Positions 35,155 to 46,468 of a stretch of 64,000 bases of DNA are shown piece after piece. The notes under the pieces are model-generated. The model was not told where the DNA came from and did no database searches. It worked only from the letters and a program-made list of their open reading frames with translations. Within the stretch, counting starts at the first letter, position 1; every line of letters begins with the position of its first letter. Origin of the DNA: Chlamydoabsidia padenii (Eukaryota; Mucoromycota; Mucoromycetes; Mucorales; Cunninghamellaceae); contig JAIWND010000018.1 in assembly GCA_025330725.1 (NCBI GenBank), positions 186,001 through 250,000 of the forward strand, given 5' to 3'. Both the position numbers and the translations under genes were made by a program.

Positions 35155-35354
35155 ATCGACATGATTAGAACTTGTGTATTTTATGTTACAAACTCTCCTT
35201 TTATTCCATATTATCTCATCTCTTATTATATATATATAGATCTTTTTTTTTTTTACATAGTCATATCTCTTTTAACATAATAAAATATGAACTTATATCA
35301 ACGTCCCTTTATAATTTGACAGCACGATTACCAAATGCGTCGAGAAAAATATAC

Positions 35355-35367
35355 TTTTCAAATCCCG
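35355..35367. promoter_or_regulatory. Recurrent motif copy (exact TTTCAAATCCCG) upstream of 35506
   Basis: This copy lies 138 bp upstream of the coiled-coil gene start. See the motif finding for all positions. Confidence 0.5.
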
Positions 35368-35505
35368 AAAAAAGCGACCTGTTTGGTTTTAAATTTTTTC
35401 TTCCCTCTCCTTCTCTACCATTAAACTCTTTTTACTCCGTACAATCCCCTCCTCTTTCTTTGACAACAATTACATTACATACTCGTTAATCGCATCATAC
35501 CCAGC

Positions 35506-36618
35506 ATGTCAACACAACATTGGTATTCTTTATGGGAAAATGACGCAGGTAAGAATATTGAAACAAAACAAAGAATCCCCTCCCCTTCCACTCTAGTTAT
35601 TGATCTTCTTTATTGCCGAAATGGTATAGCCTTTGAACAAGATGATTGGACAGGGATTATCAACAGCGAACGAAAAAACGAACAAGCACCAGCCAATTAC
35701 CGATACTTTTTTGATAGAATGTCGGCCTTTCTGATCCAGTCTTATCAACTCATGGCGTCCAACGACAACAACAACAACAACAACAGTGGCGATAATAGCG
35801 ACAAGACTAAATACCAAGATTGGCGAACGACCTTACAAGCAAATTACGATGAGGTAGAAGGAGCCTTGAAAAAACAATACAAGGAACGTCTCTCTGCCGA
35901 ACAAGCGCTTTCCCTCACACAATCCAAACTGACCCAACTCGAACAAGAAAAACAACACGTTGACACTCAACTAGCTGCCATACAGGCTGAGATGGAAAGA
36001 GCCAGCCAGGATCTTCAAAAAGCCATTGGGGAACAAGCGAAATTACGTGAAAAGCTCACTCAACAAACGCAACACTATACCACCCTGATGAACAAGGAAA
36101 AACAGAGAATGACCGACCAAATCAACGTGCTCAAGTATAATTTTGGTAAAGCCGACGAACAGCTCAAGACCAAGGATAGTCAATTACACATGGGGGCCAG
36201 GCATCGACGACAGATTGAAGGACAAATGGTTGAAGCGCACAAGGAAAAGTTGATGGCTCAGACTCAACTTGCTCAAGAAAAGGGCAAGGTGGCACAGTTG
36301 ACGAATGTCCTCGTGTCTGTCTTGTCCACGGTGGGTAATCCGACTATTATCAAGTACATTCAGGATAATCTCTCACCTTCTCTGGGTCAAACCGTGCTTC
36401 AAGGGACTAATCAACGACAACAGTGGCAGGCAACTAACAATAATCCGTCTGACCTTCCTGCACGATCTCAAATGGATAATCGTACGTTTCAAGCACAACA
36501 ATCATTTGTATCCTCGGCCATGACTTATCCGACCTCTCCGATCGTACCTTCCACAATCAGTCTACCTTCTAGTCCTAATACAACCACACATAATAATCCC
36601 AATACTCCATTTCATTAA
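35506..36618 (+). CDS. Coiled-coil protein of unknown function
   Basis: Probably two exons (35506-35548 and 35630-36618), giving 343 aa. The intervening 81 nt has a good donor (CAG|GTAAGA) and acceptor (TATAG), but is a multiple of three and stop-free, so retention would also give an open 370-aa protein. Residues about 90-250 are a long Gln/Lys/Glu-rich coiled coil (ERLSAEQALSLTQSKLTQL and similar heptads). A short conserved-looking segment follows (VLVSVLSTVGNPTIIKYIQD), then a Ser/Pro/Asn-rich tail. I do not recognise a family; a scaffold or tether role would be a guess. Confidence 0.65.
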   Translation: MSTQHWYSLWENDAGKNIETKQRIPSPSTLVIDLLYCRNGIAFEQDDWTGIINSERKNEQAPANYRYFFDRMSAFLIQSYQLMASNDNNNNNNSGDNSDKTKYQDWRTTLQANYDEVEGALKKQYKERLSAEQALSLTQSKLTQLEQEKQHVDTQLAAIQAEMERASQDLQKAIGEQAKLREKLTQQTQHYTTLMNKEKQRMTDQINVLKYNFGKADEQLKTKDSQLHMGARHRRQIEGQMVEAHKEKLMAQTQLAQEKGKVAQLTNVLVSVLSTVGNPTIIKYIQDNLSPSLGQTVLQGTNQRQQWQATNNNPSDLPARSQMDNRTFQAQQSFVSSAMTYPTSPIVPSTISLPSSPNTTTHNNPNTPFH

Positions 36619-36917
36619 CACTCCTCCATTCTGTATGTACATTTCCCCCCTCCACACACACACACACACACACTCCATTAGTATATATTACCTCCCTCCT
36701 CCCCATTGTGTATGTATCTTTTTACTTTATTTTAAATAAATAAATAATAATGGACTTTATTGTTTATCATTGGAAGGGAAATGTGATGAACCCAACCAAA
36801 TTGATCATATAGTTTGAATAATATATATATATATATTATATAAAGAAGAAGAGGGGGATACTATAATAAAGATAACTATAATTTTAAAACGAATGACTAC
36901 TACTACTGTATATATGT

Positions 36918-38074
36918 TTAACGAAGATCATCCGAATCCACCGTCCTTTTGATTTTTAACAAGATCGCGGTTTTCCAGCTATCCAATCGAGTCAACTTGT
37001 CGTAATCCTTCACCACATGAGTAAATTGATCGAGATCACCATTTTCTACACTTTCGGCAACACCCTACAGAGAGAGAGAGAGGGAGAAATAAGTGAATAA
37101 GAGCATCGTCAGTTTAAGGTCTTACCTTGAGTAACATGTATTCTCTTGTTGTTTCAAAAGACATATCCATACTACAATAACTATTTAAAGCTTGATGTGT
37201 TCGTACCATATCCTATTATATTTATATATATATAAAAATGAGTAAAACCATCCACCCCTCTAATGATTTGACTTACCCCCGTACACAAATGACATAACCC
37301 TGCTTTTAAAAAGTATTCTTTCAATGACCATTTCAATAAAGCATCATCCACCGAAGCAGCTGCCACCCTTTCGAATTTTTCAATAGCGACTTCATACATT
37401 TCCAATTCAGCGGCAATTTGAGCCACCTTCAACATACACTTGTTCGCCAACCTATATATAAAAGTGAGTGAACCTATCCAAAAAAAAAAAGTGTGGGGGG
37501 GGGGAAAGACTCACGCTGGAGAGTCATCGGCAAGGAAGAGATCGGATGCTTGACCATAAGCTTCATAGGCCCCCTTTGCATTATCCAGTTCACCTTCATA
37601 TAGTTCGGCCACTTCTTGATAATGTCGAGCTGCTGCACGGAAATTGCCACCATCTTGGTCGAGAGCAATGGCTTCTTTCAAGGCTTTCACCGCACCTAGA
37701 CAAAACAATGTGAACATCTTTCACTAGGACTTTTAATCAATTACCTGTGGGGTCTTGTCGTTTATAGCACTTGGCAGCACTTTCATAGGCTCGGGAACCT
37801 TCGAATTTAGCACTAGACCCACGTTGATAGAGTTTAGCCGCTTCGGTAAAGGCATCCCCTGCTTGAGTCCCTAATCATATAAACCAGATGAGATGTATTG
37901 CCACACTTTGGACGACTTACATTGTTGTGCTAGTTTAAACATATTCCCGGCCTTTTCATAGATTTCAGCAGCATCTTCGTACTTGTTGGAAGGTCCAAAG
38001 AAGGTCCATGAATTGAGTTTCTTTTGTGCTTGAGCAATAAGGTCTTTGGCTTGTTGTTCTGAGCCACCGACCAT
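36918..38074 (-). CDS. SEC17: Alpha-SNAP (NSF attachment protein)
   Basis: Six exons (38074-37921, 37870-37745, 37695-37515, 37451-37277, 37212-37126, 37064-36918) give 289 aa, the standard family length. Family landmarks include [20 protein letters not shown], a TPR-like array with [20 protein letters not shown], and a C-terminus [20 protein letters not shown] followed by the ILLKIK segment and acidic end. Alpha-SNAP binds cis-SNARE bundles and recruits NSF/Sec18 to disassemble them after membrane fusion. The N-terminal membrane-interacting loop (WTFFGP) is intact. Confidence 0.96.
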
Positions 38075-38403
38075 GATAGGTGTAGATTTTTGGTTTCAAA
38101 AAATAAAAAAAAGAGGTGAAGAAGGTGAAAGAGCGGGTTTGGAATTCCGACTTCCCCCCCCCCTCTTAAAGGTATCTATGGTACATCATCTTATGGTAAG
38201 ATAAACAATACCCGTACCATCAAAACAATCACGACACAAATAATAACACAAACAGTGAGTATCAAAAAGAGATTTATTGTAGTTATAAAAAAAAAAAAAA
38301 CGACTATGTATATATAACAAATGCGGATAGTATCGGGGGATGACGTGTGCAGGTTTATAAGAGAGGTATGGCATATTATCTATGTCCTACAAGTGAATCT
38401 ATC

Positions 38404-38790
38404 CTACATCATGGTTGTATCCGCCGAAGACGTCTTTTCCAATTCGGCCCTATTAAAAATAAAAAAGTGAGTGAGTGTGTTAAGCGTCAACCCCCCCCCT
38501 TCCCTACTTACTTTAATTGTTGTGAAAAGTCATCTTCAATATCATCGTCATCCCAGTTATCTTCCCAGTAATGTGTATCGTCCTTGTCTTCTTCTTCTTC
38601 CGCCCAATCTATATGCCATCAATCCAACATTAGTGCATTGTTTTTAAGAGGGGGAGAGATACGTACCTTCAACAGCGAATTCTTCAAATTCATCGTCTTC
38701 TTCAAGTGCACCTAATTGAGCACCTGCTGTTTTCGTGGAATCAACCGATCGATCTTGTGTTGCTGCAGTTTCTGTAATAGGTGCTGCCAT
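38404..38790 (-). CDS. SEM1: 26S proteasome subunit SEM1/DSS1
   Basis: Three exons (38790-38667, 38608-38512, 38449-38404) give 88 aa. The two acidic, aromatic signature blocks are present: LEEDDEFEEFAVEDW and HYWEDNWDDDDIEDDFSQQL, followed by a short helix KAELEK. The protein is largely disordered. It works in the proteasome lid, binds ubiquitin through these acidic patches, stabilises BRCA2-type recombination proteins and takes part in TREX-2. Each exon is too short and low-complexity to be obvious alone; only the spliced product shows the family. A motif variant (TTTCAAACGCCG, 38921-38932) lies 131 bp upstream. Confidence 0.95.
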
Positions 38791-39248
38791 GATGTGAATG
38801 TTCAAGAAAAAAAAAAAAAAAAAAAAAAGGATGGAGAAAGAGAAAGAAAGAAAGAGAGACGAAGCGGACTGTGACGTACTTTGTACGAAAAAAAAAAAAA
38901 AAAAAAATCTCCCTCTCACATTTCAAACGCCGCGTGGGATACTGATCGAATCTATGAGTTACCTTGATAGAGTTGACCTTTATCCATGCTTGCTTCATCT
39001 TGGGGAGAACCCACTTATCTTCATCCATCTCTTTCCCTTTCAGCAAGTCATCTGCTATTCGACCTGATTGAGTTTGCTCTTTCTACATACCATCCAGTTA
39101 CTTTATTGGTGTGAACAAAAAAAAAAAAAAAAACGAAATTTCACATCCCGCATATTCATGCATAACGAGTAAATTGAATCGCCGATAATACGCGAGTAAT
39201 GACAATTTATTAAAAAAATGGGTGGGGGGGGAATAAAAATGATGCAAT

Positions 39249-41349
39249 CTAAGGCTCGTCATCATCATCCATCTCCTCGTACACATCACGGGGAATACCC
39301 TTGATAGAAATAGCATTGGCCTGCATGACCGATTCCTTTTCTTGCGGAGGCAAATTCTGGACCAAAGCAAGATCCTTTGCCACGGCCTCATGCTTGGCAC
39401 GTACCCATTCGACGACCCCAATTTGTTCATCGACCGCCCCCGAGCCATGGTACAAGGATTTCAGAAACTTGTTATCGGGCCATTGACGTCCATTCTCGCT
39501 CGACGATGACCATCGTGGCAGATCCTTATCCCAGACAGCATCCCGTTCGATCATATACGCCAAGCCTTGGGCGCGGGGCAAGAGAATATCAGGATGGGTC
39601 ACATTGGAATTGATCGTGTTGAGAATGTCGAGATACATTTGCTGGAAGGACGGCACAGAGATGACTTTTTCCCAGAGGTACGAATGGGCCTTGCGTTTAG
39701 CGGAAAACTCGACCCATTGGCCCGTCATCAATTTCTGTTGGTCGACTTCGAGACCATTACCAAATGTGAAATCAAAGTCCATGGGAAGAGTGATGAATTG
39801 GTTTGTTTTAGGATGTCGATATAACATATAGTTATTACCAGCTTAAAGAGAAAAAAGACCGTCAATGCAACATTTCAAACCCCGTTTTTTTTTTTTTGGT
39901 TTCTTACAGTAAACTATACCATCCCAGTTACCACCCACCCATTCACATGCCACTTGACGTAGGAAATGATTGACATCAATGTATGTGTTCCATTGATCAA
40001 ATGCAGCCTGGGCATCTTTTGGCATAGCAGAGGCATTGTAACCGGCAATGAATTTTGTTAGTTCAATCAACCCTGTCATGGCATCTAATTTCTCTGCCTT
40101 TGTGGTTTTCTTCCCCGGTCCTTTGACTTTGTATACTTTTTCATCATAAGAAGCCGGTGTGTCACCTCGATAACCTAGGTCGGCTGCATAATCGCCTTTG
40201 CCTGCATCACCCTTGATCATAGGTCCAATAGTCACCTTGTCACTACCAGAATGAATGGTCTCACGCATATATCTATCATCCAAATGCGGATTAGTTTCAA
40301 TTCAAAAGGAGCGGGGAAACTTACGATGCACTGACAGTATCATCTACAAGTAAATAAAGTCCCACCGGGCGGCCATTGAAAAAGACCCTGAGGGAGAAAA
40401 AAAAAAAAAGTTAGTATCCCCCCCCTTTTTTTTGTTGGTTACCTAACATAGGCACCACGTGGAGCAAGGACACCAGAAGCTTGCAAAACATCAGAATACA
40501 GTTTTTCTCGGATCATGGTAGGATCGGTTGCCTCTGGACGTAGTTTGAATTGCCATCGATTATAAAGACCTTTAGGTGATTTCAACTTTAACTTGTAAGG
40601 TATCTTTGACCATTTACGACTAGAATGCCCACCTACTTTCAAAGTGACCTTGTCGAAATGTTGGACATGATCATAGCTTTTTTATGTTTCATCCGTGAGC
40701 GAACGGTGTTTGAAAATTGTGTCAACCCCGACGCATGAATGTTTCTCGCTTACCTGACAAAAGACATTTTCCCTTTAATCTTTTTCAAAGGATTCATCTT
40801 GTCCGAATGTAACTGATCCAGCAAGACCGGATCAAACTCTAGCATGAGATTAGCAATGACACCATCTTGATATAATTTGGAATCCCCCAGATCACGATTA
40901 GCGTGCTTCTTATCCTTGTCTGAACCGAGCTGGAAAGGATAGACTTGAGGAAGGGTAGGTAAAGCCAGTTTGTTCCATGGGCGGCCATAGACTTCATTAA
41001 ATGTACGATCAGATTGGGAGATCGCAGGGCGTTCGAAAGGTTCATTATCAACCATCTTTTTTGCCGTGAGATCGTTCAATAGGACGTATCGGTAGGGCTG
41101 TTTGCCTGGTGCTTTGCCGGTGTACAGGAGCGGGGTTTTATCGTGGGGACGGAGGGGGTACACTTGTTGACCAATGGCGACACCAACCACAGATACCCCG
41201 GGTTCACTCACCACCACATTATACTCCACCTCCGCCTTGATTTGACTGGTGCCTTAAAAAAAAAAGAAATTGAGTGTTTTGTCTGCTGTGGGTTCAAGTC
41301 TCTTACCAAGTATCAATAACAAGACCAAAAATGGATAACGAAAGAACAT
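39249..41349 (-). CDS. CotH-family spore-coat kinase-like secreted protein
   Basis: Six exons (41349-41307, 41252-40754, 40676-40443, 40387-40325, 40272-39908, 39841-39249) give 598 aa. A signal peptide (MFFRYPFLVLLLILG) ends near intron 1. The CotH core includes SYDHVQHFDKVTLKVGGHSS, FFNGRPVGLYLLVDD, TPASY in exon 5, WVGGNWDG, then NNYMLYRHP and LPMDFDFTFGN, which carries the DxD-type metal-binding residues of CotH kinases. Bacterial CotH phosphorylates spore-coat proteins. In Mucorales the expanded CotH family sits on the spore surface, and some members act as host-cell invasins. This copy has no obvious C-terminal GPI signal (it ends in an acidic tail), so a secreted rather than cell-anchored product is inferred. 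Which CotH subgroup it belongs to is not determined. Confidence 0.9.
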
Positions 41350-41607
41350 TTGCAAGGAAAGAAACGAATGGAGGGAAATTGGCCGATGATATAAAGAAAT
41401 GTCTTGCAAGGAAAAAACATTAGGATGGGTTGTTGGTCCCATTCAAAATATATATATATATCAAAAAGCTTTGCATGAATTTCCATAGCGGGGTTTGAAT
41501 CCCATGGTCTGTTTGGAAGGAAGGGGCAGACAACACGTGCGTATACAAATAACATAAAAAAAGAGAGTTTTATTATACTATACAACCAACCGGTAATTAA
41601 ATCTAAT
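41350..41607. promoter_or_regulatory. CotH promoter region with recurrent motif
   Basis: CGGGGTTTGAA at 41489-41499 (a variant in reverse orientation) lies 140 bp upstream of the CotH ATG, with a GCATGAAT companion at 41473-41480. A TATATATATATA stretch at about 41449-41461 lies between it and the ATG. Confidence 0.4.
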
Positions 41608-42613
41608 CTAGGATGAGTATTTGTTGCATTTGACTTGAGTATAGTGATGTGTCTTGATATCCATTGCTGTGAGACTACCACCATACACACATCGAGTATC
41701 CAATCCAAATGTGATATTTTCCAAATCCAGATCCCGCGATGCATCATGACCATAGTATATTTTGACAGGATGCGTCTGATTCATCTGGACTCTGTTGTAT
41801 ATATCCGTCCAATGCGTACCGTCCTTGTTGTCGCGAGTAGGTATTCCATTGTCGATATCCCGAATGTTGAATACCGTATGAGGATCGTTCTCGCTGACAT
41901 TGGTGATATTAGGATCCAGCCCACCATGGACCACACGAGCATTCATAAAAGGAAGATCAATGATCATGGGACATTGGACCAAGTAATCATATTCTTCACT
42001 CGTCAGATTCCTATTACCAAAAAAAAATAAAAAAGTTAGATCCTCCTCTTCTCTTTTTTTTTACTTACTTTGCAATATCAGCATGTTCATCTTTGAATTT
42101 CATAGGATCCACTACATCACCTTCAGGCAAGACGGCCTTTGGAGGCCCCATACGTTGAGCCCCATATTCATTTTCAAATGTCTTGAACCGAATAACATAA
42201 TCATCATGATTACCCCGCACACAATACATTCCTTTTGCCTTGGCCAATGTGAGCACCCCTGGATTATCGTACCCTTTCGAAACCAGATCACCCGCCAAGA
42301 TCATTGCATCCTTGTCCTGATTGTAATTCACCTTGTCGACGATCTGCGCCAGTTCGTTGGCACAACCATGAACATCACCCACGACAAAGATACGTTCCTT
42401 GTTGCTGAGATCCAACGATACCAGTCGGGTGAGATTCGAGAATGTCGATTCGGCTTTTGCATAGGAGGGTGTGGTGGATGATGGATGGTGTTGCTTTTTG
42501 CGTGTGGTCACTACCGCTGCCGGGACAATGATGACCGTCAGTACCGCCACCACACCAAAGGCAATGCCTGCATATAGCCATCGCCTTGATTTGAATCGAT
42601 TTCCTAAAGGCAT
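41608..42613 (-). CDS. Membrane-anchored calcineurin-like metallophosphatase (PPN2-like)
   Basis: Two exons (42613-42069 and 42010-41608) give 315 aa. An N-terminal transmembrane anchor (YAGIAFGVVAVLTVIIVPAAV) precedes a metallophosphoesterase domain. The motifs are FVVGDVHGC (GDxHG), ILAGDLVSKG (GDxxxxG), VRGNHDD (GNHD), RVVHGG and YYGHDA (GH). All metal ligands are present. The order and single N-terminal helix match yeast Ppn2, a vacuolar endopolyphosphatase, and related bis(5'-nucleosyl)-tetraphosphatase-like enzymes. The vacuolar and polyphosphate role is inferred from that resemblance. A motif variant lies about 125 bp upstream at 42736-42747. Confidence 0.85.
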
Positions 42614-43005
42614 TTTTAAACAAGTGGGGATATATGTATGAATGAAAATGAAGGAAGGAAAAGTGAAAGAGAAGGGGTAAAATGAAACGACCTTTTTATA
42701 CCCCCCCCGTCATAGTCTTTTTTTTTTTTTACCCGTTTTAAATCCCGCTCCATTTATAAACGTTTGTTCCAGTACCTGACACATTGACCGGATATGATTT
42801 TACCGATGGGTATAATAAAATGGCATAACAAAGTGTTTGATGATGTGTATATAACCATAGCAAAGTCCTTTATTTCTAAATTCATTGTGTTAATACTAAT
42901 AATAATAAGTGAATAATAATGATTACAATAATGACAATGACACCTAGATCAAAGGATTCAACTATAAACATATCAAAGGTATACAAGAGGGAAGGAAGTC
43001 TAATA
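42614..43005. other. Intergenic region between the PPN2-like gene and APM1
   Basis: Contains a T run (42720-42730), motif variant TTTTAAATCCCG (42736-42747) and the APM1 3' region. No gene is seen. Confidence 0.4.
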
Positions 43006-44847
43006 CTAGTAATCACCAGATGATTGTTTATTGGCCTTGATAGTTTCCGGCATCCGCATTTGATAGTCTAAAAAAAAAAAAGGATTTCAATCAGTCAAAC
43101 AGATCAAATCAAAGCATCCCCGCCGGTGTTTTAAAACCCTTGACTTACCTCCATTTTGAGTAATGTATCTGACCCAAGGCAGAGCTTGATACCCGCTTTT
43201 TTCCACAATCTTCAAATACCTAACCTGGATACCAGAGACTGTAAAGTAAGGGATTTCAAACTTGATATTGATGGGAGGTTTCTTTTCGGTTTCTTCAGCT
43301 GCTTGGACAGACGGTAAACCAAAATGGGCGCGCATGATGAATTCCTTACCCCCTTGGAATTGTTTTAATTTCCATACCAAGCATGATCGTTCAGGTTTGT
43401 ACGACACATTGCCATTGCTGCACTATTAGAAGGAAAAAAAAAAAAAGGTGAATGGCATGATGATTTTTTGTGTATTTACCTTGAATTTTGGTGTATCCGC
43501 ATCATCAGGTACAGGCACCTCGATTTCCACATTATTGGCCGTACTTTTTCGTTTGAATTGAGCCTTTGCCTTGACCAAGTATTCCACCCGTGAGCCAGAA
43601 TAAGTTTCCACCACTGCTTCTACCCATATTAAAGGTTTGACGCTGGTTTGTAGTCGATAGCTCATCAGTTCAAAGTCACCATCAGGAGGGATAAAACTGA
43701 TGGTACGGTCGTTTTCGAATCTTGATAGTCGGACGCATTGGTGGAATTTGACGTCTTCCATTTCAATCGCCTTTGCAGAGTTGGCTATTAAGCAAAAAAG
43801 AAGAGTGATGGGTGGGTATTTTTTTGATTGATTAGTCTATTTTTACCTCGACCAGTGGCTTCAAACATGATTTTATCATTCAATCCCAATCGAAGTTCAG
43901 GCATACCAGAGAGATAACATCGCATTTTGACAGCACCCAATACTTCACTTCGTAATACATTTCCATTCGCATTGACCTATCGAGACATATGTTTAGTATC
44001 TACATCCGACCCCCCCCCTTTTTTTTTTTTTTGGCATTACCAATAGATTGACACTTTCAATCACATCCAAAAAGACTTCATTCTTTTTATACTTGACACC
44101 TTCCGATCGCCAAGAGACAGCATTAGTGACAGCCATAGGAGGACGCACCTGGACTTCCAATTTATAAGCATCTTGAGTAATGTATTCTTGTAAAATCTTG
44201 GTTTCAGTTGTCTGAGGGTAGCCAAAGTCCATCATTTCATCCAATAATTCATACACAATCACAAAGTTATCCCGGATCGATTCTTCTTCAAGTTCTTTAA
44301 AGTATTCCGCAAAGACTTGAGTCAGTTTATGTAGGTAAAGCATGATTGCCGCTGCGTTGGTGTTCTTTCTTGTCAAGGCCAGTACTAAAAAAAAACAAAA
44401 AATCTAGTGAGCATACTATTGGTTCCAAAGAGATGGGTTACTACTTACGATAAAGATTGCTATGTTTCAAATACAAGTAATTGATACCATCATGGGTAAA
44501 ACAAGGAAGTGGTACTTGTTCATCTTCGGCTTCGGATATCTATTAAAACCATACAAGTTTAGGTGACTCAATGGACAGAGCTTTTTGTTTTAAATACTTA
44601 CCAATGGCATAAAATTTTCAACAGCACTCATGGGAATATCTCCACGATAGTTCCGAGATATAAGTACTTTGCCTTTTAAATCAAGGATAAAAACTAAGTT
44701 GTAAAAAAAAAAGAAAGAGTTCAAGATGAGTGAGTACTTCATAAAGAGATGGACAGATAACAGCAAAACTCCATATAATGGTGTCACTATTATATAGCTA
44801 CTGTTTATTTCTTTTTGCTTCTTGTCTATGTTACCTGCAGATGCCAT
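43006..44847 (-). CDS. APM1: AP-1 clathrin adaptor complex subunit mu
   Basis: Eight exons (44847-44835, 44693-44602, 44539-44449, 44384-44041, 43976-43847, 43784-43480, 43422-43149, 43067-43006) give 436 aa, close to mu1 of other eukaryotes. The first exon encodes only MASA plus one base. After splicing, the N-terminal longin-like domain reads FILDLKGKVLISRNYRGDIP, followed by ALTRKNTNAA, the linker GVKYKKNEVFLDVIESVNLL and the mu homology domain (CVRLSRFENDRTISFIPPDG, ending LPWVRYITQNGDYQMR). AP-1 mu recognises YxxPhi sorting signals in trafficking between the trans-Golgi network and endosomes. The CVRLxxFExDRTISFIPPDG block and the GDYQMR end favour mu1 over mu2-mu4. It is divergent from the PRCC-like gene, 153 bp away. 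Confidence 0.96.
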
Positions 44848-45000
44848 GGGTAACGCGGGTAGAGATGTGGAAGAAGAGAAACCACTTAATTTTTTCAGTT
44901 TCACGTCAAGCTATCGGGATTTGCAAATTTGTGCGGAGTATAAAAGTCACCTTTTTATTTTTGCAAAGCGATGTCTTTCCTCTTTTCTTAAAAAAAAAAA
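44848..45000. promoter_or_regulatory. Bidirectional promoter APM1 / PRCC-like with recurrent motif
   Basis: Only 153 bp separates the two start codons. CGGGATTTGCAAA at 44915-44927, a variant of the recurrent motif, sits almost exactly in the middle, 68 and 74 bp from the two ATGs. Confidence 0.55.
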
Positions 45001-46237
45001 ATGTCTCTTGTTGATTATGGAAGCTCTGATTCTGAAGACGATGACCAACAACAACAATCATTAAATAAGCAAACGTCATCACTAGGAGGACTTGGTCAAC
45101 TCTTACCACCACCAAAAAACAGCAACAAGTCCAGCAGCAAGAAACCCATCTTTTATATCCCTTCCACTAAAGATCTCGAAAACGAAGATCAAGATGATAA
45201 ACCAACAAAACGACTGAAATTGGGTTCCTCTGGTACGAATTTGGCCGATCTTTTACCAGCACCGAAAAACTATCAAAACCCGTTTCGGAAACCAGCAGTC
45301 CTAACGCAAGCACCAACACAACCCATCACCGTTATTGACAATAAAAGCAGCTCCAACAAGGTTAGTAAAGAAGAAGAAGAAGACAACGACGACAACGACG
45401 ATGAGGATGACGATGACGACGACGATGAACCTGTCAAGGCCACTCCTAAATTCACAGGCTCCTTTTTTAATATCGGTAAGCACTTTTTTATTACTGTTTA
45501 GTGGGAATACTATAACTAACATCGATTTAAAATAGGTGCCAAACTAAAAGAAGAGCCTGTCGTTAAACCAGCAACTTCTTCGATCACCACCACCACCACC
45601 ACCACCACTCAACAGCAGCAACAAGAACAGTTACCGGTACTTGAAGACCCAAATGCAATGTACGCCTATGGTGCCGACCCCAATGCCTACTACCAATACT
45701 ATTACCAGCAAGAACAAACAACAGATGACTCTTCAACCAAAGAAACCTTGGGTAACGACGTGGTAAGAAACAAAAAAAAAAGGTGATACATAATCTCTGA
45801 CTCTCTCCCTCCAGCTTAGTCAATTAGGTGGGAAACGACGTGGTGAACATGCTGGTGTCAATATTATCGATGTGAATCAAACTGATATCCTTCCTACAGA
45901 AGAATGGCGACGACAAGCGGAGGCACAACAACCTAAATTCGCAGCAACCACTTCATCTGCCACGGTAAGAGACCTCTTCCTCTTCTTTATCATGAAACGT
46001 TTACTAACATGTTTTTATATCCAGTTTGAAGTCAATTCACTCAAGAAGAAGAAGAATAACATTATGGCTTTGGCTGCTCAGGCGAAAACGATGGAACATG
46101 CATTGGAAGAACGTTATGCTCAAGAGCGGATTGCGAAAGCGCAAGCCAGAAATCGATACGGTATTATTAAAATGAAGGGGAGAATAATGATTTATGCTAA
46201 CACAAAAAATCTTGTTTATTCTCAATTAGGCTTTTAA
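45001..46237 (+). CDS. PRCC-like nuclear protein
   Basis: Five exons (45001-45475, 45536-45762, 45815-45964, 46025-46160, 46230-46237) give 331 aa. It starts MSLVDYGSSDSEDDD, like many fungal and animal PRCC homologues. Pro-rich short motifs (LLPPPKN, LLPAPKN) follow, then a long acidic run. The C-terminal block KKKKNNIMALAAQAKTMEH and the ending RNRYGF match the conserved end of the PRCC family. Human PRCC is a nuclear protein linked to pre-mRNA splicing factors. The final exon has only two codons plus the stop. Function in fungi is inferred from the human protein. Confidence 0.85.
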
Positions 46238-46468
46238 ACAATACATGATGCTGGCATTCTTTTTTTAGATATTCAACAGTCAACAAATCATATAAATATA
46301 AAAAGGGGGGGGTCCGTTTTGTTTGGAACCGGCCTCTTTATTCTATCCTTTTTCTTCTTCTTCTTTTATTTTTATTACACCTCTCTTTCTTTTTTTTTTT
46401 TTTTATATTTTTTATTTATTTATTCATTACAATAAACCTCTATACGACAAAAAGCAACACTACACGAC

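Noticed and set aside
45273..45522. Minus-strand Ser-rich and Val-rich frames opposite the PRCC-like gene
   Set aside because: They are mirror images of the acidic Asp/Glu run in the real exon.
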